56,620 bases of DNA from Ramazzottius varieornatus (taxonomy: Eukaryota > Tardigrada > Eutardigrada > Parachela > Ramazzottiidae). The stretch lies in contig BDGG01000028.1 in the NCBI GenBank assembly GCA_001949185.1, forward strand, positions 1-56,620, in the 5' to 3' direction. Position numbers and translations under genes: made by a program. This document shows positions 21,535-31,199 of the stretch, one piece after another; the stretch's first letter is position 1, and every line of letters starts with the position of its first letter. The notes beneath the pieces were generated by a model. That model made no database searches, was not told the origin of the DNA, and worked only from the letters and a program-made list of their open reading frames with translations.

Positions 21535-21879
21535 TAGAAACCGTGTGTTGTATTTCGATAAAATGGTTCCGTACCCTATTTTGTTTCAAATCGGTTTGTG
21601 ATGGGTTGGTGTTTTTCGTTTTCTCCCGTATAAAGAAGTTCTATTTGTGAGCTGTCAGAAAAATGCGGATTTTGGCTTCCGCTCGATCAGCTTGACAGCA
21701 GAGGGCGCCATGATGCCAGTGGCGATGATCCACTGCGTTCTATGAAATAAAAATGTTCTAACTACACAAAAACTGTCCGAAAACAGTGTTGGTGAATTCC
21801 CAGGAAAGAAAAGCGAGTCCCTTCAACAGCGATAAGCGATTCAGTTGGACGGCGTAAGGCAAGAATGAGATTGTCATGA
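21535..21879. other. Convergent 3' interval, nothing recognised
   Basis: This stretch lies between the stop codons of the EF-hand gene (plus) and the TRHR-like receptor (minus). It contains an AATAAA at about 21746 on the plus strand that could serve the EF-hand gene. Confidence 0.45.
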
Positions 21880-24800
21880 TCATCCATACGAATAACGTTT
21901 GGGGACGGAATGGGGATCCAAGTGATTGCTTGCTTCAAGGAGATTACTGGTGTCAGCTTGAGTAGTATTTGTGTTGGCCTCTTTGGGATCAAATGTTACC
22001 AGGCGGATCTTAGGGGGCTTTGAGGGGCGACGCTTTTCAGAGGCGGAACGAAAGCGATCCAGGTTGCCACTCGGATAATCATGGCCGTTCGGCTGGGACA
22101 TCGACTCTCTATCCCGTCCCTTCCGGAATTCACGCATTGACCTGCTAGTAGGTCGGAATGTGAAAATCTGCGAGTGTTGGGGAGAGCCCGAAGCAGATGA
22201 CACGTAGAAGGAGGTTCGATCTCGGTAAATTGCTGGGCTACCTAAAAGTTCAGACTCTATATCTGGCCATATCAACAAAAAAAACACGAAACCTTACGAA
22301 AAATATACCCGCACGAACCATTCGTCGAAGGACGCATCGATATTCGGGACGTCGGCAAATGGCTTGAACAAGATCGTTTTCCCGGCTGGCGCATACTTTC
22401 AACCAATAACAGTGAAGACGTGCGCTACTTGAAATGACGATCTGGCTCAGTTGATTTGCCAACGTCCTTCCTACAGTCAGTTACAGCAAAGTTGTTGGTG
22501 TTTTGCTGAGCTCGATTTCTGTTGGATTCTCAACCAGGTACGGAAAACGGTCTTAATTTGTGGAGCCTCTCTACTACAGAAGTAAAACGTTGGAACACGA
22601 ACGCTCGCTTTCTAGAAGAAAGAAAACCGGAACACCGACAACTTTGCTGTAATAGACTTTATATAAGGCTATTCCTTTAGTTTCTCCGAGATTTTATATT
22701 CGCTGACTTGTGAGGGTAACGAGGTCAAGGACTTTGCCTGTGAGCGCAGAGAACAGGAGATCTAGGTTAGTCTTATTCGGGTAGATTCCACGCCGGTTTA
22801 TTTACCTTGTAAGGCTTTGTTCCGAAGATGCTTACAGCAAGAAAGCGTTTCCAGGAAGGCTTGCCGAAAGCGTTTGCTCATCACTGCAAGAAGCAGAAAG
22901 AATACATTAGACAAAAACCTCTCTGAACCACATCAAGCACGATAATTGAGAAATATCAGCACGCGCATTCAGGAATCAGGAAGATGAAGGAAATGCATTA
23001 CCATTATAAAGAATAGGATTGATGGACGAGTTGATGAAGATGCACGTTTTTGCGAAGAGCATGACCCACTTGTTCAGGATGGGCTTTGGGGCAAGACAGT
23101 TGTACAGACTGATACCGCGATACGGGAGCCATAGCACAGCAAAGGTCACCACGATGACCACCAACATTTGAACAACCTGGAGAAAGATGAAATTCAAAAT
23201 TGGACCGAAAAGCTTGACCGGACCAAAAACCGGACCGAACCGTTAGGCTCAAAGATCTGATCGTCCGACTGAAATTTCGCGATGGCCTCACTGCGGACCG
23301 CCAGTTGCAGTTGTTGAGATTGTAGCTGGCCTTGTGCTATACACGTGTGATACACCGATCATATGGGATACCGGCAAACCAAACGTACAAGATCGTTGTG
23401 CCAAGTGGCGCATGTTTTATTGCTGTTGGCTGGAAGCGTGCGCCACTCAAGATAATCGTCTTGCACGTTTCGTTAAATTGCGGGCCTCTGATTTCTGAAT
23501 ACGTGTCAGAGGTTCGTGAGACCGAATGGTACCTTCTGACGAAAACTTGTTGACATGCTTATTACGGTTGCCCACTCAATCTGTAATTGACGACTAAAAT
23601 GGTGGCCAATCTATCACTTGGTAGCTCCTCGAACTAACCTTGATTCGTGACTGACGCATTTCCCCATCCATCTTGGCTTTGCGGATCGACAGCAACCTTC
23701 GTGGGCCATTATCTTCCGGGTCGGTTACCGGGACCGCCAACAACACTTTACCGTTTTCCTTTCGGGAGTTCGATAGGGCGTCGCTGTCGGCGGCATTTAA
23801 TGGAGCGCGGTTCCTGCATTAACACATGGAAAGGTCGGTTGAGGGCTGGCTTCTGGTTTTATGTACTATGAGTTCTTATAACTCAGGTACCTGAAAGACG
23901 CGTGGCTGTTCGACCTTGACACGCCTGGTGGTAAACGTCGGAGTGCCAGGCCGATTTTGAGGTAGAGGACGGTGGCGGTAGTCAGTGGGATGAAGTAGAA
24001 TAACAACATGTCACTGCCAAAGATGTAAACGTACTTGTCGGGGGCGACGCGGAAGGTGCAAACACGAAGGACGGGAAAACGAGGATGAAGCTTGACGACC
24101 GTTAAGCCTAGCCAAGGGATGGCAGAAGCAATCGAAACAAGCCATAATCCCAGGATAATCTTTTTGGCTCGTTCCTGGGTGCAGAGAGTCTTGGCTTTCA
24201 GTGGCTTGCAGATGGCAATGTACCTCTGTGAAACAACACAGATGGTAGAAAAACTCGGGAACTTTACCAAAGCTTCACCCCCACTGAAGTCCACCAATTC
24301 GCCGCACTCCCAACTGGGAACTGTGACAAAGTTCAAATGGAACACCCGGAAGGGATACATTTCCTGTAGTGTAAAAATACAAGCATGTGGGAGACGCAGT
24401 GCCCAAATTGCCCGTATGGTGTCATGGTTTCAACAAGAGGACATGGTCTGAAGGTATCTTGGGTTGCTTCCATAGCAGAAAAACATTAGTCTTTACATCG
24501 ATCGATTTACTCTTTTACTTCTCATGGCCATCGTACATTACATCCATAAAATGTGCAACCCAGTTCGAGAAACCATTCATCATGAAGACTAAGTGATCAT
24601 CAGTCCATTCACTGCTGCAAGCTGCACACGAACAACTGATTCACCACGAATCTTCATTTCATGACAGGAAGAACTTTGCCATTGTGATTCTAGGGGCGTC
24701 TCGCAAAGAGAATCATCTCACATTTTACTTCCTCATGCGTGCAACTTGACACATGAACTCTATTCATCATCCGAACAAAGTAAACTTGGACCGCACATAT

Positions 24801-27800
24801 GCACTCCAACGCAGTACCCACCCGCATGGGAAAGTCTGAATCTTGCATCGATTTCGAGCTCATCCAGAAGACGCAAGAGTAGATTCGAACCTTAAAACCT
24901 CAAGAAACAGTGGGAGATCCAGATCAGCTAGCTAAATTGAGCCTTCAGTGCAACGGGGAATGCCATAGAGTACTTGCTGGCAGTTGGTGGAGCTCTTATG
25001 GGGCACTCAAGCACGCCTGCTTGTCAGTCTTACTTAATCTAATCCAGATTAGCGAGCGTTTTACTGAGCTCTGCTCCTCTTCATGACCACCACTTGTATG
25101 CAGACTGGTTCTGACAGCACAAAAAAAACCAAAAGTGCAAACTGCTTGTAAATACCTTTATACACGTGTTCGTAGATGTCAAGGAACGGATTCGATTAAT
25201 CGCTACCACCTCTAAAGCACTGAAGTCGAAAATTACCAAATTAATCTTGATCCATGTTGCCTCTACTGAGCCAACATATTTATGTACAGGTACGATGGGA
25301 AATTACGGGTCAGTAAAAACTATGCGACAGGCCTTTTCGCTACGGCGGTCCGGAAGTACGTACGTGCGTACGCGACCGATTGACAGTAATACACTTTTCG
25401 ACACTTTTCTACGGTCGAATTTCTATTTTGCCGTCCTTTCCACCTGTCCCATAATTTCCCATCGTACCTGTGCCATACGCCTTGCTCAGTCGTAAAGCTT
25501 TGCTCCAGAGGATGAGAGGGTCTCTTTTGTCAGCTACAACCCACCCGTCCATTCATCATCTTACGACTTAAGCTCTGTTTCACCAACGATAGACCCCAAG
25601 ACTTTCCAAACGGTGAGCCTCCTGCAGACGATTTCTGCCTAGATTTGGCTTCGAATGTCCAAACGGCTCAAACGGCTATCGAATGGCCGTTCCAGAAAGT
25701 TGAGATCACCTCTTGATCATCCTGCTACCGGGGAAGATCAGCTGATAAGATCTTTGATCCTCGTAAAGTAAGACTCTGTACGCAGTCGTACGCGTAAATC
25801 AGGCCCGAGTACAGGCGTACAACTGTTCCATTCAATTCAATTACAATTTGGAAATTCTTGGGGTCTATCGTTGGTGAAACAGAGCTTACTCCTTAGACGG
25901 ATCTTTCTACTTCCTGATTGCGTGCAACCTGATCCCGGAAACTCGCTGCTCGTCATCAAATTTTGTACACTGCTCACCATTCACAAAACACCTCCGTTAC
26001 TACATATGTATCATGCTAGTGACAATCGAAAGTACACCATGTGATGGTCACATTGTGATCCCTTTACTTAATTTTCAAGGGAAATTACCGATGACCCAAA
26101 AGAAACGTTGAGACCACCCCAAAGACCATCCCGAGAAATGACATTATGGTCACGCATTGGCAGATGAAAGACAAGCAATCAGGATAAACATAACGGCGTG
26201 TGTTGTGGATATGTTGTTTTTTCTGGGTCTCTGGCGACCGCAGACAGCGCAAGTGCTCGTTGTAAGCAGTCAAGCGGAACACTCCGTCGACTTTAATCTT
26301 CCTTGAGTTATACTGCGGGTGTGGAACGCACTTGAGCTTTCCCTTCCAGCCGCACTCGGATATGACTCCCAAAAACGGCAACACAGACGACAGATAAGAT
26401 TGTTTGCCTATAAGCACTACTCGCAGTGCAAAGCAGCTGCAAAAGTCATTCACGGTCACGTGGAAATCGATAACGCCATAACCCGTTAACAAGAAGGATG
26501 GAAAAACAGCTACCGCATCCAGCATATAATGCATAGTCGTTAAGGCGTACATAACGCACATTCGGCAAACTGCTAATTCGACCGGCTTTTGACTGCACAC
26601 GTGAATGAAACTTGACCTTTGTTCCGGCTACTACCATGAGACGACTTTCGGCTAACACTGTTCCGCTAAAGCGTCATACGTACCTCCACAGTGAAAGCCA
26701 TAATACTGCAAAGAAGAAACAGAAACATGGTCAAGTACATATCTTCGTATTTTTTTTCCATAAAAGACAAAAAAGACAAAATTAATGTAAATTTTGGGAG
26801 TCTGTAAAAGCGCGGTTTATCGAGAAGTGTTCTGTGACCAGAAACTTTATATTTCCTTATTAACTTGTCATTCCGAATCAGCTAAAGTGAGAAACCAGGA
26901 CGGACAAGATGGAAGTTCCTTAATGAGACTATTTTATTCTTTCCGTATTATTTAGAAATCAGCCCAGAGGAAATCGCGCCAATCGAGGGAGCACTTTATA
27001 CCTGAGGCTACTGGCGTTGATGGCCATGAAATCCAGAAAGACTTTGAGGGAGCAGCCGACATCGCCGTAAATCCATTCATTGGCGTATAAATGATACGAC
27101 ACGATGGCTTCGGGTATCACCGATATCACAACCAGCAAGTCCGCGAACGCCAAGGACACCTGCAAGTACGGGCAGGCCGTTGGTTTATGGCTAAAGAACG
27201 TACTTCGTCCATCGCTTCCGAAATCAATCCGTTACGTCAACGGTACGTAGAAAGGCATCAGGAGGGAAGTCAAGCCAAAGTTGAGGAAGTCAATCATGAT
27301 GAGCTCAGCACGACTTCTGCCTTCCCAAGTTCCATACGATGTACCTGCGCAGTTAAACCTTGAGCACCACTCGATTTTCGCTTTGAGAATACGAGGTGGA
27401 AAAGTCACTTTCATCTCTTTTTAACTGGTCAAAACTAGAGAGCGGCGCCAAATTGCGCCCATCATAACTTACTCGCTCGCTTAAGTTTGAGAACATGGTG
27501 TAAAGTGCGCCACCTACCAAATCAGAACGGCCAACCTTCATGATTTTATCTTGCCCACTGGGCAGATCTTTTCAGGAGTCTGGAATTTTTCGCAAAATGC
27601 AAAATTTTTTGGTCTCAAGGTACAATTTTTTTGGGGTTTCTGAACCAATCGGCAGCCTGGCTGGAAAACAATTGGCTGGCCACGGCGAAATTTCATCAAG
27701 AACGGAAAAAAATCCAGACAGTTTTGCAGAGCTACTGACCAGTGGCCGTTAGTTGCAATTTGAAGAGAAGTTGATTCTTCAGGCAAACGGGAAAAACAGA

Positions 27801-28452
27801 GCAGCAAAAGCTTAACGGAAATCTCACTTCATAAAAATTAGTGTGCGCCAGAAAACTGATTTTCCCGCCCCGTGCCCAAGGTGTTAAGACTTAATTACAG
27901 TAGTTAAGATTGAATGGACTTTTCATCCATTCAAAACTCGATACCAGCGAATCTGATGGGATACGGGGTATTCGTAGCTCCATGATTTCGAGCTTTAGAG
28001 CCGTCTTCTTGACTTTCAGAAAACGGACAAAAACAGATTTCCCGCCCATCTGAGAAGTCAGAAACGAATCATTTTATCTCAAGTGGCGCACCTTTTCATT
28101 GTTGTCGTGTGGTCGCGTGCGCCACTTGGAAAACCTGTCTGACTGAATCCTGCGCCGATGCCCCATTTGATGATTGAGAACAAGGTGGTGATCGCTTCGA
28201 ACCGAAAAGCTAAGCCCCTTCAGTTAGGTGCTTAACACGTAACAGACCCTTCAATTAGGTACTTACCAGGTAAGTGTAAGTTGGAATGTGCATGTTCTTG
28301 TTACGGCGGACGACCATTACCACTAGGATATTCCCGAAGAGTCCCAGTAGGAAGATAATACTGTGAAGCACCGTAGCCGTGATCCGGTAATCAGGAGCAA
28401 AAACTGGCGGTTCACCTGATGCAGGCGAACTCGTGTTTGTGTAATTATCCAT
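21880..28452 (-). CDS. Class A GPCR of the thyrotropin-releasing-hormone-receptor group
   Basis: Eight coding exons fit in phase: 28452-28267, 27159-27002, 26705-26684, 24225-23891, 23813-23639, 23176-23002, 22883-22806 and 22241-21880, about 496 aa. Exon 1 has an N-glycosylatable N-terminus (NYTNTS) and TM1 (LFGNILVVMVV). Exon 2 has TM2-TM3 (SLAFADLLVVISV, GCSLKVFLDFMAINASS). The 22-nt exon 3 encodes IMAFTVE. Exon 4 completes the E-R-Y motif and carries RYIAICKPLKAKTLCTQ, TM4 and TM5. Exon 5 is a long intracellular loop 3. Exon 6 has TM6 (FAVLWLPYRG) and TM7 (NSSINPILYN). Exons 7-8 form a basic/Ser-rich tail. ERY in place of DRY, KPLKAKTLCT and LWLPYR are typical of TRH receptors. The ligand is unknown; invertebrate members of this group are reported to bind EFLGamide-type peptides. 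Confidence 0.88.
22380..22432. repeat. GTGGCGCAC palindrome, receptor intron 7
   Basis: A diverged copy, with GGCTGGCGCATACTTTC on the left and GACGTGCGCTACTTGA on the right. The outer flanks are ACAAGATCGTTTT and ACGATCTGGCTCAGTTGATT. Confidence 0.75.
23402..23450. repeat. GTGGCGCAC palindrome, receptor intron 5
   Basis: CAAGTGGCGCATGTTTTATT pairs with GGAAGCGTGCGCCACTCA. The outer flanks ACAAGATCGT and ATCGTCTTG are also inverted. Confidence 0.85.
25286..25471. mobile_element. MITE of the CAGGTACGATGGG family (copy 1), receptor intron 3
   Basis: The ends CAGGTACGATGGGAAATTA and, reversed, CAGGTACGATGGGAAATTA are inverted over about 25 bp. The 186-bp body is shared with 48337-48537 in the opposite internal orientation. 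The open frame of about 109 codons across it is not a gene. Confidence 0.85.
25568..25888. mobile_element. Foldback element, AAGCTCTGTTTCA family (copy 2), receptor intron 3
   Basis: The arms TTAAGCTCTGTTTCACCAAC and GTTGGTGAAACAGAGCTTA extend inverted for about 37 bp each. The interior contains GATCATCCTGCTACCGGGGA and CGTACGCGTAAAT, related to the copy at 15136-15747. Confidence 0.8.
26085..26600 (-). CDS. Unassigned open exon nested in receptor intron 3
   Basis: A 171-codon frame lies on the same strand as the host gene. It has no ATG at its 5' end; the first codon would be GTG. It is preceded by a plausible acceptor (TTCACGTGTGCAG) and ends next to a plausible donor (CATCG|GTAATT). The product is hydrophobic and cysteine-containing at both ends (MLDAVAVFPSFLLTGYGVI; CVTIMSFLGMVFGVVSTFLL), with a basic middle. 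It could be an exon of a nested membrane-protein gene, an alternative exon, or chance. I recognise no family. Confidence 0.25.
   Translation of the reverse strand: MCSQKPVELAVCRMCVMYALTTMHYMLDAVAVFPSFLLTGYGVIDFHVTVNDFCSCFALRVVLIGKQSYLSSVLPFLGVISECGWKGKLKCVPHPQYNSRKIKVDGVFRLTAYNEHLRCLRSPETQKKQHIHNTRRYVYPDCLSFICQCVTIMSFLGMVFGVVSTFLLGHR
28080..28128. repeat. GTGGCGCAC palindrome, receptor intron 1
   Basis: CAAGTGGCGCACCTTTTCATT is inverted against GGTCGCGTGCGCCACTTG. This is one of the best-preserved copies. Confidence 0.9.
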
Positions 28453-29766
28453 TCGTTACTCATCGCCATTCAAAGTCTCGAAAAACCTGTCCGTAAAACC
28501 AGGCGTGATAATTTGCAAAGTTCAGAGACTGACATTGAATTGTCCATTTCATGGTCATGAATAACAGAAACCCCGAATGCTTGATCGAAACATGACGCTG
28601 GACAGGCAAGACAACAAAATAAACAGATCACTGCGTGGTTCACGGGGAATGAAAAAGCCGAGACTGCCTGTATATACTATCCAACTCTAAGTATAGAGTT
28701 GCGCGATGTGACACGGAGTATTGATAGAGTCAGAAACACAAACATGCAATTGCCGTAAGGAAAGATGGCAGTCCATTGAACAGTAACGACTTCTGTGTAG
28801 TACGAAACATCGTCACGTTACGTCACGACGTACCAAAGGCAGGGAACCCAGCTAAGGAGCCCACTGAGGATGTCAATACGCCCATTTCATGTGCTAGCAA
28901 GCCGTTATCATTAAACGCTCAAACGCAGCTTCATCTGCTGACGTCACTTGATTACTGCCGAAACATGCCATCGACATTGGCACTCTGTTTTCTGACCAAG
29001 CACCACCACACTTGTAGTCCATCAACTAGTACTTCGTATGTATCTACGAGTAGTCGGAAGTCGATACGAAGCAAAAAACACCGTGTATAGTATACACTAT
29101 TAAATGCACGAACGTGCCTGGCTTACCGACAGCCCTAATTCCTTTACGTCAGAGCAGAGTGGAAAAATTGTTTTACATAAAAGCATAATACTTCAAAGTA
29201 ACTTCTAGTGGATGGACTGAGTCGTGCGATCGATGAACGGTAATAAGCTAACGGTTGTCGTGCCACCCTCCTATGGTGCGCCACTTCATGAAATCAACGG
29301 AAACAGCTGACACCGAAGACACCTCTTCGCGCTTGGACAGACGAACTTGCGAAGCATCACAAGTAATTCGAAAATAATAAACAGTTACTTCCGACCACAA
29401 CCGTAAATCTGTCTTTTTGATTGGCGAGTTCAGGTTACCAACTCCAGGAAAGTAGCAAGAGTATTGACTAACCTGTGCATTCGAAATTGCTGGTTACTTG
29501 GGATAGTGTGTCACTTTGCCGCTTCGGTGTACATTTTGAGCCTGGATACTGTTAAACGATGGTAGGTAGGTCTGTAAAAATCACCAGTTGCACCTGCTCG
29601 GAGATCCAGTTTCGGTGGCTCCTCTGTAATTAACGACGCGATTTGACCGTTCCAGAATTTGGGCAAAACAGGCTAGAACATATAAATCCGATCGCCTAAA
29701 AGCAATAGTACACGCAACACAGTTTTTCCAGCCCCGTAAAAGTATCGACTTTTTCGCGGCTCGAGA
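28453..29766. promoter_or_regulatory. Divergent receptor / neuropeptide upstream interval
   Basis: This 1.3-kb interval separates the receptor start codon (minus) from the corazonin-like start codon (plus). It holds a decayed palindrome copy around 29259-29287 and a TATA box at 29681. The remaining frames show no protein features. Confidence 0.45.
29681..29686 (+). promoter_or_regulatory. TATA box of the corazonin-like gene
   Basis: TATAAA in the context AACATATAAATCCG lies 86 bp upstream of the start codon. That is a usual distance for a short 5' leader in peptide-hormone genes. Confidence 0.55.
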
Positions 29767-30352
29767 ATGGTTTCTCTGACCTTCTCCATAACTTGCTTGC
29801 TCTTCACTTTCCTCGTCTGTGTCAGTAGCCAACAGTTTCAGTTTAGTCGGTCATGGCATCCCGGTAAGCGGTCCTCGTCAGGCGCGCTGGTCGATCTGTC
29901 GCAGGACGATGTGGACCAGATGACAAGTGCCGACAGCAGTATCACCGTCGATGACCAACCCTACGTCCCGTTTTCCCTGCAAAAGGTCAGTGCTGTTAAT
30001 CGCTCCAAGCCGGCCTTCCGCCCGAGCTGGTGGCCGCCGCGCCGCCTTTCTTTCGCACCTGGCCAGCGTTTCTAGTCTTGCGAGGCAAACGCTTCAGCTT
30101 TTCCGATTATTACGAGCTTAAAACCTAAATAGCAAGAAAGTGTTTCCGCATTTCGTGCTGAAAGAAAGTAGAGGCCTTTAGCGGAAACCGATCTTATTTC
30201 CTTTGCAGCGTCACTTTTTTACCCGACCATGGATGTTTGCCTCATCACCTTTAGCTTCCCTATACGCCGTGCGAGTCCGAATGCCCGGCAAAAGTGAGCG
30301 GTCCGCTGGTTCGTCACTGATTGGTGTACCCCTCGTGGTTGCCGCACCATAA
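29767..30352 (+). CDS. Corazonin/GnRH-superfamily neuropeptide precursor
   Basis: The precursor starts with a signal peptide (MVSLTFSITCLLFTFLVCVSS). The next residues are QQFQFSRSWHPGKR, so cleavage would free an N-terminal Gln that can cyclise. The Gly-Lys-Arg site would give an amidated 11-mer, pQQFQFSRSWHP-amide. Corazonin is pQTFQYSRGWTN-amide, and the shared Q.FQ.SR.W pattern and position right after the signal peptide fit the corazonin group. The W-H-P-G end also recalls molluscan GnRH. A linker peptide follows. Exon 1 most likely ends at a good donor (CAAAAG|GTCAGT, 29985) and joins an exon 30209-30352, creating a second Lys-Arg. Unspliced reading instead stops at 30075. A downstream AATAAA is at 30831. 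Confidence 0.8.
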
Positions 30353-31199
30353 TAACAATATCTCTAAGCTCGCAACAAGATCCCCGCTGGCGGGATGAGA
30401 GCCTTGCCTAATCTTAGCATACGCGCTAATCCACATCAGGAATCCTGGATCAGCAGAGTACTTTCGTGAATTGACTTCCAGAGTACTCCAAAATCCCTGC
30501 CGGAAACCGCAACGATCGAAGCAGAATACTGAGCAGTAAGCAGACGGGCCACCACACCCAAAACACGCAATTACTCCTTTAACCGACCGTCTCTCCGAAA
30601 TGTATCTTTATTCGATCAGAGAGCGATGAACTTTTCGTTGATCATTTCATCTTCTGGATTGACCATACATCTTCGTACTGTATTTAATCTGAAAGACTCT
30701 CTCAAACTTGACTATTCCTACCACATCTCTTCACTTTCTGGTCTGGAAGCCTTGATTATCTATTTCAACACGTTTAACCAATTCTCAACGCGAACTTTGT
30801 GAATATCCTTTGGCTGAATGCTGGCTAGAAAATAAAACCTGCCTGTTTGTTCACTATCTCGCACATTTCGTGTTTATGTTCTTTTCGTAGCATATACCGT
30901 GCGCCATAAGGAACCATAAGTACCCATAAACCAATGATAATATCAGAAAGAACACAGAAAAACTTCAGTCAGACAACTTCAGGTTCCCGAGTTACACGCC
31001 ACTGATCCATAAAACCAAAAGTCATTGTCTTAAAGGTAAAAAGAGACAGGCGATCGACAGCCCTCACACCAACAAAAAAACGGCAAACGTCAGACAAGGG
31101 ATTCAGTGGAGCGCATCCAGGACGATTACGATCCATCCAATCAGTGCAATTCTTACCAGATGGAAAATGTGCGTGCAACGTCAGCTTTCAGCGTTGATG
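30353..31199. other. Convergent intergenic interval
   Basis: This stretch lies between the 3' ends of the neuropeptide gene and the M3A homologue. AATAAA at 30831-30836 (plus) is a candidate polyadenylation signal. Nothing else was recognised. Confidence 0.5.

Noticed and set aside
25166-25495. 109-codon plus-strand frame
   Set aside because: It lies inside and beside a MITE within the receptor intron and has no protein features.
21880-30352. Receptor and peptide as a proven ligand-receptor pair
   Set aside because: Adjacency alone is not evidence. The receptor belongs to the TRHR group, not the corazonin/GnRH receptor group.
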